A stretch of DNA of 19,547 nt from Sphaerochaetaceae bacterium (lineage in GTDB: Bacteria > Spirochaetota > Spirochaetia > Sphaerochaetales > Sphaerochaetaceae), in the NCBI GenBank assembly GCA_024405065.1, contig JAKSPF010000005.1, positions 1 to 19,547 of the forward strand, read 5' to 3'. Every line of letters starts with the position of its first letter. Position 1 is the stretch's first letter. A model generated the notes under the pieces. The model was not told the DNA's origin and searched no databases. It worked only from the letters and a program-made list of their open reading frames with translations. Shown piece by piece: positions 1-7,589 of the stretch. The position numbers and the translations under genes are program-made.

Positions 1-872
1 ACATCACTGTACTCACCGGGATTAAGCTTGAAAATTTCTTCAACAGCCTTTTCTCCGAACATCTGTGAATAATAACTGTTTTCCGCCTCAATCCAACCGT
101 CAATAAGACCGCTGTCTCCCTTTGTGCTTTCATCCTCTGAGTATGACTGTGCAGCTTTTTCAAATGTAATGCTGCCGTTTTTAATCTGATTTAACACATT
201 CACAGCCTTTGAATAATCAGCTGTTTTATTATCACCGAACTGGAAAAAGATGTGTGAGATCTTTACATAATCAGGAGTTACAAACTGATCAACGTTTTCT
301 TCATACAGTTTTTTTATCTGATCTTCAGTAGGAATCTCAACGTTCTCTATCTGCTCTTTCTTCACACCCATAACGTAAGACTGGAGAATGTACTGAGAAG
401 CAAGGTATTCCTTGTAATCCTCAACAGACATACCGGTATTGTTCTGAAGATACTTATCAAAATCTTCATCCGAAATTTTCTGACCTGCCTGTTCTTCCAT
501 TGTCTTTTTCTGCGTTGCAAAAAGATTGTTTTTCTGGTCTTCGTTGAGAGAATAACCGTCCCTTTCCGCTCCCTGCTTGAATATGATATCATCAATCAAA
601 GCGTCAAGAACATCTTCTGATGTCAATTCCTTACCGTATATCTCTTTGTAGTAATCGTATGCCTCATCAAGATCCTGCTGTGTAACAACATCATTTTTTG
701 TGAGATTTACTCTGACAATGGGAGTTCCTTCTTTCACAATTGAACTTGACGTCTTTTCTTCCTGTGAAATGTCAGTTATCACATTCTCCGTCTTTGTCTC
801 CTTTGCACCGCCGCAAAAAGCAGGCACAACAACCAGAACACACACAAAAACCGTAAGTAAAATTTTCTTCAT
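1..872 (-). CDS. Peptidyl-prolyl isomerase (SurA/PrsA-like) lipoprotein, 3' end missing
   Basis: The gene runs off the left edge, leaving 290 complete codons without a stop. It starts at ATG 872-870, with a GGAAAGGA ribosome site 11 nt upstream. Residues 1-20 form a signal peptide ending in P-A-F-C-G-G, a relaxed lipobox with Cys20, so it is probably a lipoprotein facing the periplasm. Residues about 60-200 resemble the helical N-terminal chaperone region of SurA/PrsA proteins. From about residue 203 (VKISHIFFQF) a parvulin-type rotamase domain begins, with the S-x-D-x-S...GDSG pattern near 245-255. The family catalyses prolyl cis-trans isomerisation and helps fold exported proteins. It lies directly downstream of secG, which fits a role in export, but a hairpin between them may separate the transcripts. 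The Phe before the lipobox Cys is unusual, so signal peptidase I processing is possible. Confidence 0.8.
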   Translation of the reverse strand, partial: MKKILLTVFVCVLVVVPAFCGGAKETKTENVITDISQEEKTSSSIVKEGTPIVRVNLTKNDVVTQQDLDEAYDYYKEIYGKELTSEDVLDALIDDIIFKQGAERDGYSLNEDQKNNLFATQKKTMEEQAGQKISDEDFDKYLQNNTGMSVEDYKEYLASQYILQSYVMGVKKEQIENVEIPTEDQIKKLYEENVDQFVTPDYVKISHIFFQFGDNKTADYSKAVNVLNQIKNGSITFEKAAQSYSEDESTKGDSGLIDGWIEAENSYYSQMFGEKAVEEIFKLNPGEYSD

Positions 873-894
873 AATAGTAATATTCCTTTCCCTC

Positions 895-928
895 AAAAAC
901 AGCATGACCGCAATATTTCACTGCGGCC
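895..928 (-). terminator. Possible weak terminator after secG
   Basis: On the minus strand a 7-bp stem (arms at 928-922 and 912-906, one G-T wobble) with a 9-nt loop is followed six bases later by TTTTT at 899-895. It lies in the 82-bp gap between the secG stop and the isomerase start. The stem is short and the T run is delayed, so termination may only be partial. Confidence 0.35.
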
Positions 929-954
929 CTACTGTTTGCTTTACGAATCCCTGA

Positions 955-1251
955 TTATTTTGTTTCAGACGCAACTGCGCCGGCAGTATTCTTCATTGAA
1001 CTGAGAATTGAGTTCTCCGAAGACTTGTTGACTACCGCAACAAGCACGGCAAGAACAACAAATGCCGCAACAAGATAAGCCGTCAACCTGTTGATTACCT
1101 TGTTTGAATTTCCGCCGAATGCAGAATCACTGTTACCACCGAAAACTCCACCGAGTCCCGTATTGTCTTCACTCTGAATTGCCACAAGGAAAATGAGCGC
1201 AAGACTCACAAGAACAAAAAGAATCAGAAGAATGATACTCAAAACTGTCAT
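955..1251 (-). CDS. secG: Protein translocase subunit SecG
   Basis: This 98-residue protein has the SecG layout: a first membrane helix (residues about 3-24), the conserved loop containing TGLGGVFGGNSDSAFGG, a second helix (about 54-75) and a short polar tail. SecG joins SecY and SecE in the inner-membrane channel and aids SecA-driven export. The start is ATG 1251 with a GGAG site 7 nt upstream, and the TAA stop is at 955. It follows tpiA by 14 nt, so it is the third gene of a pgk-tpiA-secG operon. The link between glycolysis genes and secG is common in bacteria and probably reflects ancestral gene order rather than shared function. Confidence 0.95.
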   Translation of the reverse strand: MTVLSIILLILFVLVSLALIFLVAIQSEDNTGLGGVFGGNSDSAFGGNSNKVINRLTAYLVAAFVVLAVLVAVVNKSSENSILSSMKNTAGAVASETK

Positions 1252-1265
1252 TTACAAACTCCAAA

Positions 1266-2021
1266 TCATTTTTTACTAGCATTTATAATAGAGAGAAACG
1301 GCTCCAATGTCAAAGAGGCACCGCCGACAAGTGCTCCGTCAATGTTACTGCAAGCCATAAGTTCCTTTGCGTTGGCCGGTTTTACGGATCCCCCGTACTG
1401 AATTATCGTATTTTCAGCAACTGTTTTTCCGAATTTTTCAGCAATAAGAGATCTGATGTAAGCGTGCGCCGAATCCGCATCTGAAGGAGTAGCCGTCTTA
1501 CCGGTACCTATCGCCCAAACAGGTTCATATGCCACAGTAATCTTCTCCATTTGATTTTCCGATACTCCGGAAAGACCGATATTAATCTGATCGGCAAGTA
1601 CCTTTTCCAGTCTGCCGGAATCTCTTTCCTCCAAAGTTTCTCCGACACAAAGAATCACATCCATTTCGTTTTCAATCGCAAAAAGAACCTTTTTGTTTAT
1701 GAATTCGTTTGTCTCACCGTAATACTGTCTTCTCTCACTGTGACCTACTATAACGGTATTCACACCGATATCCTTCAACATATCACACGAAATCTCACCG
1801 GTATATGCTCCGGAAGCATGATCATTCACATTCTGGGCGGCAACAATTACATTGCTCCCCTTTACAGCTTCAGTAACAGCCGGAAGACAGACAAACGGCG
1901 GTGCAATCATCACCTTAACCTTTAAGTTTTTTACCGCATCTGCAATCTGTTTTGCAAAAACGGCAGCCTCACCGGGCTTATAATTCATCTTCCAGTTTCC
2001 TGCAATATACAACTCTCTCAT
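1266..2021 (-). CDS. tpiA: Triose-phosphate isomerase
   Basis: The 251-residue product is a full-length TIM barrel that interconverts dihydroxyacetone phosphate and glyceraldehyde 3-phosphate in the cytoplasm. The N-terminal GNWKMN carries Asn9 and Lys11 of the active site. The electrophile His94 lies in IVGHSERRQYYGE, and the catalytic base Glu166 in AYEPVWAIGTGKTA, which also starts the mobile loop. The C-terminal phosphate-binding segment IQYGGSVKPAN and GALVGGASL is present. The ATG overlaps the TGA stop of pgk by four bases (ATGA) and has a GGAG ribosome site inside the end of pgk, which suggests translational coupling. Confidence 0.97.
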   Translation of the reverse strand: MRELYIAGNWKMNYKPGEAAVFAKQIADAVKNLKVKVMIAPPFVCLPAVTEAVKGSNVIVAAQNVNDHASGAYTGEISCDMLKDIGVNTVIVGHSERRQYYGETNEFINKKVLFAIENEMDVILCVGETLEERDSGRLEKVLADQINIGLSGVSENQMEKITVAYEPVWAIGTGKTATPSDADSAHAYIRSLIAEKFGKTVAENTIIQYGGSVKPANAKELMACSNIDGALVGGASLTLEPFLSIINASKK

Positions 2022-3205
2022 CTTACTTTCTCCAGTGCTTTTATGCCGGGTAGCACTTTGCCTTCCAAAAATTCAAGTGACGCTCCTCCACCGGTTGAAA
2101 CATGGCTGATATTGTCTGCAAGTCCGAACTTGTTGACCGCCGCAACAGAATCTCCGCCTCCTACAACCGTTACAGCCTTTGAAGAAGCCAGTGCTTTTGC
2201 AACATCCTCGGTTCCTTTTGCAAACTGAGAAAATTCAAAAACTCCCATCGGACCGTTCCAGACAACAGACTTTGCGTCTGTAAGAACTTCAGCAATCAAT
2301 TTTGCAGTTTCAGGACCTATATCCATCCCCATTAAATCGTCAGGAATGTCAACAGAATTCACACTTACCGGCTTTGCACTTTCATCAAATGAAGAAGCAC
2401 ACACGTGGTCAACCGGAAGAATAACCCTTACCCCTTTCTCCTTTGCGGTTTTAAGAAAAGACTCGGCAGTTCCGAAAAAATCTTCCTCAACAAGGGATTT
2501 TCCGATTTTGTGACCGAGAACCTTCAGAAAAGTATAAGCCATTCCTCCGCCGATTATGATTGTGTTACAAGTTTTTGCAAGGGACTCAAGGACAGTAATC
2601 TTTGAAGAAACTTTAGCACCTCCTATTATCGCAACAAAAGGCTTCTCGGGATTTTCAAGAAGAGGAGCCATAAACTTAACTTCTTTTTCAATCAAAAAAC
2701 CTGCGTATGCAGGAAGAAAGTGTGCAACCCCCTCAGTTGAAGCATGTGCCCTGTGTGCCGTTCCGAAAGCATCATTTACATAAACATCACCGTAAGACGC
2801 AAGTTCTTTTGCAAAATCGGAATCATTTGCCTCTTCCTGCGGATAAAAACGGCAATTTTCAAGAAGAAGAACTTCTCCGGCTTTCAGAGACATAACTTCA
2901 TTTTTCACATCAGGTCCGATTACATCAGACGCAACCTTCACAGGTCTTTTAAGAAGTTCCTGAAATTTTTTTCCTACAGGAATCATTGAAAATTCCGGAT
3001 TTTTCTGTCCTTTCGGCCTTCCGAAATGGCTCATGACAACCAGAGATGTACCCGGCCGGTCAAGAATATAGTTAATTGTGGGAAGTGCCGCAATTATTCT
3101 TGTAGCATCTTTGACTACACCATCTTTGAGAGGAACATTAAAATCCACCCTTATCAAAACTCTTTTATTTGTCAAATCGGCGTCTCTGACCGTATTCAAA
3201 ACCAT
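2018..3205 (-). CDS. pgk: Phosphoglycerate kinase
   Basis: The 395-residue enzyme transfers phosphate from 1,3-bisphosphoglycerate to ADP, the first ATP-forming step of lower glycolysis. It has the N-domain signature RVLIRVDFNVPL, the MSHFGRPKG segment, and the C-domain nucleotide-binding parts IIGGAKVSSKI, NGPMGVFE and VVGGGDSVAAV...STGGGASLEFLEGK. A longer reading from 3247 is open. I prefer ATG 3205 because GGAGGA lies 5 nt before it and MVLNTVRD fits the usual family start. The gene ends in TGA overlapping tpiA. Its upstream neighbour gapA ends at a strong terminator, so pgk is fed either by readthrough or by a promoter in the short gap, where I see no convincing one. Confidence 0.97.
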   Translation of the reverse strand: MVLNTVRDADLTNKRVLIRVDFNVPLKDGVVKDATRIIAALPTINYILDRPGTSLVVMSHFGRPKGQKNPEFSMIPVGKKFQELLKRPVKVASDVIGPDVKNEVMSLKAGEVLLLENCRFYPQEEANDSDFAKELASYGDVYVNDAFGTAHRAHASTEGVAHFLPAYAGFLIEKEVKFMAPLLENPEKPFVAIIGGAKVSSKITVLESLAKTCNTIIIGGGMAYTFLKVLGHKIGKSLVEEDFFGTAESFLKTAKEKGVRVILPVDHVCASSFDESAKPVSVNSVDIPDDLMGMDIGPETAKLIAEVLTDAKSVVWNGPMGVFEFSQFAKGTEDVAKALASSKAVTVVGGGDSVAAVNKFGLADNISHVSTGGGASLEFLEGKVLPGIKALEKVR

Positions 3206-3245
3206 ATTATCCTCCGTATGTACATAAATTAATTCCCGATAGAAC

Positions 3246-3278
3246 AAAAAATAACAGCAGGTCTGATTTGACCTGCTG
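3246..3278 (-). terminator. Intrinsic terminator of gapA
   Basis: In the minus-strand direction a perfect 9-bp stem (CAGCAGGTC / GACCTGCTG, 3278-3270 with 3263-3255) closes a 6-nt loop, followed by TTATTTTTTG. It starts 16 bp after the gapA stop and lies between gapA and pgk, so the two glycolytic genes are not in one simple transcription unit. Confidence 0.9.
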
Positions 3279-3293
3279 AATATGGCATTATTC

Positions 3294-4301
3294 TCAACCG
3301 TTGACCTTTTTCATATAAGCAATCAAATCAAGCACCTTGTTTGAATAACCTATTTCATTGTCGTACCATGAAACAACTTTCACAAATGTATCCGTAAGAG
3401 CAATACCTGCCTTTGCATCAAAAATTGAAGTTCTTGTATCTCCGAGGAAATCAGAAGAAACCACAGCTTCATCCGTATATCCGAGAATTCCCTTGAGCTC
3501 TCCTTCGGAAGCCTTTTTCATTGCTGCACAGATTTCCTCATACTTTGCAGGCTTTGCAAGATTCACGGTCAAATCAACCACGGAAACATCAAGGGTCGGA
3601 ACTCTCATTGACATACCTGTGAGTTTTCCGTTGAGCTGAGGAATAACCTTTCCTACTGCTTTTGCCGCACCTGTTGATGAAGGAATAATGTTTCCTGAAG
3701 CAGCTCTTCCACCTCTCCAGTCCTTCGCAGAAGGTCCGTCAACTGTTTTCTGTGTTGCTGTTGTTGAATGAACAGTTGTCATAAGACCGTCAGTGATTCC
3801 CCAATTGTCGTTGAGAACCTTCGCTATGGGAGCAAGACAGTTTGTCGTGCAGGAAGCATTTGAAACAAACTGAGTACCTTTCACATAAGATTTCTCGTTA
3901 ACCCCGCACACGAACATCGGTGTGTCATCCTTTGACGGAGCAGACATTACAACGTACTTTGCACCTGCATTAATGTGAGCCTGAGCTTTTTCCTTTGTAA
4001 GAAAAAGACCTGTTGACTCAACAACATACTCGGCACCCACAGCATCCCATTTGAGGTTACCGGGATCCTTTTCGGCAGTCACCCTGATCTTCTTTCCGTT
4101 TACGATAAGAAGAGACTTTTCAACATCTGCTTCAATGCTGCCTTCAAACTTACCATGCATCGTGTCGTATTTAAGCATGTAAGCAAGATAGTCTACAGAA
4201 CAGAGATCGTTGATTCCAACAACTTCAATCTCCGGACGTGACATAGCGGCACGGAACACAAAGCGTCCGATCCTACCAAAACCGTTAATTCCAATTTTCA
4301 T
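3294..4301 (-). CDS. gapA: Glyceraldehyde-3-phosphate dehydrogenase
   Basis: The 335-residue enzyme oxidatively phosphorylates glyceraldehyde 3-phosphate to 1,3-bisphosphoglycerate. The N-terminal Rossmann motif is INGFGRIGR. Asn31-Asp32 at the end of the second strand points to NAD+ rather than NADP+ use. The active-site Cys151 sits in SNASCTTNCLAP, with the partner His178 in TTVHSTTATQK. The C-terminal WYDNEIGYSNKV is intact. A longer open reading from 4457 has no support. ATG 4301 has GGAGGA 7 nt upstream and begins exactly at the family start. It has its own promoter (4334-4363) and terminator, so it is probably a monocistronic, highly expressed gene. Confidence 0.97.
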   Translation of the reverse strand: MKIGINGFGRIGRFVFRAAMSRPEIEVVGINDLCSVDYLAYMLKYDTMHGKFEGSIEADVEKSLLIVNGKKIRVTAEKDPGNLKWDAVGAEYVVESTGLFLTKEKAQAHINAGAKYVVMSAPSKDDTPMFVCGVNEKSYVKGTQFVSNASCTTNCLAPIAKVLNDNWGITDGLMTTVHSTTATQKTVDGPSAKDWRGGRAASGNIIPSSTGAAKAVGKVIPQLNGKLTGMSMRVPTLDVSVVDLTVNLAKPAKYEEICAAMKKASEGELKGILGYTDEAVVSSDFLGDTRTSIFDAKAGIALTDTFVKVVSWYDNEIGYSNKVLDLIAYMKKVNG

Positions 4302-4333
4302 TTGAAAATCCTCCATACAATTTGAACGATAAT

Positions 4334-4363
4334 AATATACTGAAATGACTGTTATCGGGTCAA
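4334..4363 (-). promoter_or_regulatory. Sigma-70-type promoter of gapA
   Basis: On the minus strand TTGACC (4363-4358) and TATATT (4339-4334) are separated by 18 nt. The predicted transcript starts near 4327, leaving a leader of about 25 nt that holds the gapA ribosome site. Confidence 0.7.
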
Positions 4364-4399
4364 TAAAAACAGAAAAATACGTTGATATTTCATACATAG

Positions 4400-4430
4400 A
4401 GAGCCAATTACAAATTTTGCAATTGGCTCT
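4400..4430. repeat. Inverted repeat between the FlhF-like gene and gapA
   Basis: A perfect 10-bp dyad (AGAGCCAATT / AATTGGCTCT) can pair further inward to nearly close the loop. It begins 11 bp after the stop of the FlhF-like gene, but no T run follows at once on the minus strand. It may be a terminator of unusual form or a protein-binding site upstream of the gapA promoter. Confidence 0.6.
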
Positions 4431-4440
4431 GGACGAGGCT

Positions 4441-5772
4441 CTATCTGTCAAGAGCACGTGATAAATCTATTGAAAAACCTTTAAGTCCTCCGAAAAGAAG
4501 AGAACTTGATGCTCCGTGAATATCCTTTGGAATTCTTCTGCCATCAGCAATGAAAATCACGGGCAGCTTTTTTTCATGACAGAGAGAAATGATATTACCC
4601 ATGGTAGTTGTCATGTCTGACATCGTAACTATAATTCCCGATATATGATAAGCATTGAAAATCTCAAACACCTTTTCAATATCGGAACTTTTCATCGTAG
4701 CTGGAACCGTCATGAAGTATTTGAGATTGCTCTTGTCACAGCAATTCAGAAGATTGAACGTCCTGAATTCGTAAAGAGAAGATGAAATATGTACGGCGTC
4801 TGTATCTATAAAAATCAGGTCATTTCCATCTCCGACTCTGAATGCAGAATACGCCTCATTTTCTTCTGATAGACAGGAAACGGCAAGACTCATAGCCTTT
4901 CCGGTTCTTACGGTTAAATCCCTGTTGGACTGACCCTGTGCTATGGAAACAATACGCACCTTTCTCGGATGTTCACCCTGACTGTACAGAGCGGCAATCT
5001 TTGCAATGGTAGTTGTCTTTCCGCTTCCGGCAGAACCCAGTAAAGCAAAGAGATTGGGAGGATTCACCCTGTCGGAATTATCGGTACTGACACTGCTGAC
5101 AATCTTGTTAAGCACTATGTACTCAAATTCTCCGTTACTCGGTGCGTCCGGCAATGAAGCTTCAAGCTGTTGCCTTATTTCCCCCAAGAACCACTTAACA
5201 TATTTTTCAGAAAAATCGTTGAGTCTGAGTATGTTTTCTGCCTTTTCGGCGAGTTCATCAACTCTCTGTGTTTTTTTCTGTTCAACTACATCAGGCTTGT
5301 TCTCATAGCGGTTTTCATAAAGAGATGATGGCTTTTCGGAATAGGATGCAGACGCAGAACCCAAAGTTATGTTAAGCGTCGGGATTGACGGAAATGCATC
5401 GTCTGAAACATCATCGTCCGGAAGGCTCTCACTCACCGGTTCAGGTTCAACTACCACCCCTCCCAGACGTCCGTCAGGATCCGGAGTCATGGCCTCACGC
5501 TCAAAACGTCTCATGAGATTTTCATCTATTTCATGTGTAACCGGCTGAGGCTTGTTTCTTTTCACAGGCTCAGGCTCTTTTTTTTCAGGTTCCTCAGATT
5601 CTGAATTTACCAAAAAACAGGTGAGCTCACATTTCGTTTTTGAGCCCAAACCCATAAAACCCTTTTCTGTTATGTCCTTTCTGCTCAGAACCCTTATCCC
5701 TGATCCGTACTGTTGCTGGGCTTTGAAAACCGCCTCCTCAAACGAAGCAGCAACAACGGTAATGTAATTCAC
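4441..5772 (-). CDS. FlhF-like SRP-family protein with degenerate GTPase motifs
   Basis: The start is GTG 5772, with GGAGGA 5 nt upstream, giving 443 residues. An in-frame ATG at 5805 lacks such a site. Residues 2-55 match the N-terminal domain of spirochaete FlhF (a YG...VLSRK segment followed by KGFMGLGSK). Residues about 56-170 are acidic, Pro- and Ser-rich linker. Residues about 238-443 align with the FlhF NG domain. The P-loop GSAGSGKTTT (246-255) is intact, but DTYRIGA-like residues are replaced by AQGQSNR, the DTAG motif reads DTDA (323-326), and the base-specifying TKLD reads TMSD (383-386). The end, PVIFIADGRRIPKDIH, again matches FlhF. FlhF places flagella and is usually beside flhA/flhG; no flagellar gene is here. 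It is probably a paralogue that no longer works as a GTPase. The role is unknown. Confidence 0.75.
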   Translation of the reverse strand: MNYITVVAASFEEAVFKAQQQYGSGIRVLSRKDITEKGFMGLGSKTKCELTCFLVNSESEEPEKKEPEPVKRNKPQPVTHEIDENLMRRFEREAMTPDPDGRLGGVVVEPEPVSESLPDDDVSDDAFPSIPTLNITLGSASASYSEKPSSLYENRYENKPDVVEQKKTQRVDELAEKAENILRLNDFSEKYVKWFLGEIRQQLEASLPDAPSNGEFEYIVLNKIVSSVSTDNSDRVNPPNLFALLGSAGSGKTTTIAKIAALYSQGEHPRKVRIVSIAQGQSNRDLTVRTGKAMSLAVSCLSEENEAYSAFRVGDGNDLIFIDTDAVHISSSLYEFRTFNLLNCCDKSNLKYFMTVPATMKSSDIEKVFEIFNAYHISGIIVTMSDMTTTMGNIISLCHEKKLPVIFIADGRRIPKDIHGASSSLLFGGLKGFSIDLSRALDR

Positions 5773-5853
5773 TGTATCCTCCAAATCCGCAATTCTGCAA
5801 CACAAGGCAGATTATTCATTGTAATACAAACAGTTACCACCGAATTTACACTA

Positions 5854-5882
5854 ATTTTACAACTTAATGTCGCGAGTGTAAA
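5854..5882 (-). promoter_or_regulatory. Promoter of the FlhF-like gene
   Basis: On the minus strand TTTACA (5882-5877) and TAAAAT (5859-5854) have an exact 17-nt spacer. The transcript would start near 5847, about 75 nt before the GTG start. Confidence 0.65.
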
Positions 5883-5964
5883 GATTATGTACGCACGTTA
5901 TCCCTTCCCACACGTAATTCCAAGCTAATTCAAGCCAACTCAAAATGGAAATTTGCCTGTTTTT

Positions 5965-5997
5965 TTGTTGCTACCTGATATATCAGGATGTTAGAAT
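5965..5997 (+). promoter_or_regulatory. Palindromic operator/promoter region of the nucleoside transporter operon
   Basis: A perfect 14-bp palindrome, CCTGATATATCAGG, covers 5974-5987. It is followed by an extended -10-like sequence, TG-T-TAGAAT (5989-5997), and preceded by TTGCTA (5968-5973) at 18 nt. If that promoter is used, the palindrome fills the spacer exactly, a position suited to repression. A second option is TTGCCT at 5953 with a weaker -10. The assignment is inferred; the palindrome itself is directly visible. Confidence 0.5.
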
Positions 5998-6013
5998 TAG
6001 GAGGAAAACGTGC

Positions 6014-6073
6014 ATGTCGGGAATGAAAAACCTGTCCCGAAAAGGAAAAAACAGTGCAGAAATGTGTCATTGA
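6014..6073 (+). CDS. Possible 19-codon leader ORF
   Basis: A strong AGGAGG (5999-6004) is followed after 9 nt by ATG 6014, opening a 19-residue frame ending in TGA at 6071-6073. The frame overlaps the GTG start of the downstream ATPase gene, so translation could be coupled. An alternative GTG at 6010, only 5 nt after the site, opens a 22-residue frame. The peptide has no family I know. The best ribosome site in the leader therefore does not serve the ATPase gene directly. Confidence 0.35.
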   Translation: MSGMKNLSRKGKNSAEMCH

Positions 6074-7589
6074 ACTGAAAAATATTGAAAAACGGTTCGG
6101 ACCTGTTGTTGCAAATGACGGAATCAATCTTCAGATAAACAGAGGTGAGATACTCTGTCTTCTGGGTGAAAACGGATCCGGAAAAACAACATTGATGAAT
6201 ATGCTTTCGGGAATCTACCAACCTGACGGCGGTGAAATTTACGCAGACGGGAAACCCGTAGCAATCCGGTCACCGAAGGATGCTTTTGACTTGAACATCG
6301 GTATGATTCATCAGCACTATCACCTGGTAGATGTATTCACCGCAGCCCAGAACATCGTACTTCTTGACGAGGACGGCAAAATGGATATGAGTGCTGTTAA
6401 TTCAAGAGTGAGTGAAATATGCAGCAAATACGGATTTGATATAGACCCGAAAATGAAAGTTTACGATATGTCGGTTTCTCAGAAACAGACGGTTGAAATT
6501 GTCAAAATTCTGTATCGCGGTGCGGAAATTCTCATTTTGGACGAACCGACTGCCGTGCTTACTCCTCAGGAAACCGATAAACTGTTTGCGGTTCTACGCA
6601 ACATGAAAAAAGATAATAAAGCCATCATCCTGATAACACACAAGCTTGCGGAGGTGATGGATGTTTCCGACAAAGTTGCAATTTTGAGAAAAGGAAAATA
6701 CGTAGGCACGGTAATTACAAGAGAATCCGATCCTCAGAAACTTACCGATATGATGGTAGGACGAACCGTAAGTCTCAACATAAACAGACCTGAGTATCAA
6801 AACCCGCAGGACAAACTCATTGTTGAAGGACTTACTTGCCTGAATTATGAAGGCGTAAAGAAACTTGACAACGTAAGTTTCACGGCAAAAACAGGAGAAA
6901 TACTGGGTGTTGCAGGAATCGCGGGAAGCGGACAAAAAGAACTTTTGGAATCAATTACGGGACTCTACCCTGTAAAAGCAGGCTCCGTACGTTTCATCAA
7001 TGAAGATAAAAGTGAAACTGAACTTGTAGGAAAAACTCCGGGTGAGATAAGGAAGATAGGAGTAGGAATGGGCTTTGTTCCTGAGGACAGGCTCGGAATG
7101 GGACTTGTAGGTTCAATGGGTATGACCAATAACATGATGCTGAGGTCTTGGAGAAAAGGAAAAGGGATTTTTTTCAACAGAAAGAATCCCGAAAAACTTG
7201 CAAGAAAGATTTGGGATGATCTTGAAGTTGTAACTCCATCAACTACCTTTCCTGTCAGAAGAATGTCCGGAGGGAACATACAAAAAGTACTTGTCGGGAG
7301 AGAAATAGCATCAAATCCTCCGGTTTTGCTTACCGCCTATGCAGTACGTGGTCTTGATATAAACACATCCTACGCAATTTACAACCTGCTCACAGATCAG
7401 AAGATGAAAGGTGCTGCGGTAATGTATATAGGAGAAGAACTTGATGTACTGCTTGAACTCTGTGACAGGATTCTTGTACTGTGCGGAGGTAAGGTTTCCG
7501 GCATTGTTGATGCAAGAAACACAACAAAAGAAGAGATAGGATTCATGATGACCAGTGTAGGCGGCATCAAAGGAGGAGACAGAAAATGA
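6054..7589 (+). CDS. BMP-family nucleoside-type ABC importer, double ATPase subunit
   Basis: The 511-residue protein has two fused ABC domains, like RbsA, NupO/YufO and treponemal Pnr ATPases, and drives uptake through the two permeases that follow. Domain 1 has Walker A GENGSGKTT (38-46), signature SVSQKQ (140-145), Walker B ILILDEP (159-165) and H-loop His196. Domain 2 is degenerate as usual in this family: GIAGSGQ in place of Walker A (288-294), a good signature MSGGNIQ (404-410), and a Walker B lacking Asp-Glu (LLTAYAVRGLD). The start is GTG 6054 with AAGG 8 nt upstream. An in-frame stop at 6024 rules out a start further upstream. A 6-bp hairpin (6017-6040) sits just before the ribosome site. 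The substrate, probably a purine nucleoside or base, is inferred from the receptor gene. Confidence 0.9.
   Translation: MQKCVIELKNIEKRFGPVVANDGINLQINRGEILCLLGENGSGKTTLMNMLSGIYQPDGGEIYADGKPVAIRSPKDAFDLNIGMIHQHYHLVDVFTAAQNIVLLDEDGKMDMSAVNSRVSEICSKYGFDIDPKMKVYDMSVSQKQTVEIVKILYRGAEILILDEPTAVLTPQETDKLFAVLRNMKKDNKAIILITHKLAEVMDVSDKVAILRKGKYVGTVITRESDPQKLTDMMVGRTVSLNINRPEYQNPQDKLIVEGLTCLNYEGVKKLDNVSFTAKTGEILGVAGIAGSGQKELLESITGLYPVKAGSVRFINEDKSETELVGKTPGEIRKIGVGMGFVPEDRLGMGLVGSMGMTNNMMLRSWRKGKGIFFNRKNPEKLARKIWDDLEVVTPSTTFPVRRMSGGNIQKVLVGREIASNPPVLLTAYAVRGLDINTSYAIYNLLTDQKMKGAAVMYIGEELDVLLELCDRILVLCGGKVSGIVDARNTTKEEIGFMMTSVGGIKGGDRK

Noticed and set aside
1551..1925. A 124-codon open frame antisense to tpiA
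   Set aside because: tpiA is certain on the other strand, and this frame shows no ribosome site or recognisable protein features.
4302..4457. Upstream extension of gapA to 4457
   Set aside because: The extension crosses the gapA promoter and an inverted repeat and does not resemble GAPDH; ATG 4301 has a strong ribosome site.
5930..6060. Purine riboswitch upstream of the nucleoside transporter
   Set aside because: I find neither the conserved three-way-junction bases nor the paired loop sequences of the purine aptamer; only a palindrome and a short hairpin are present.
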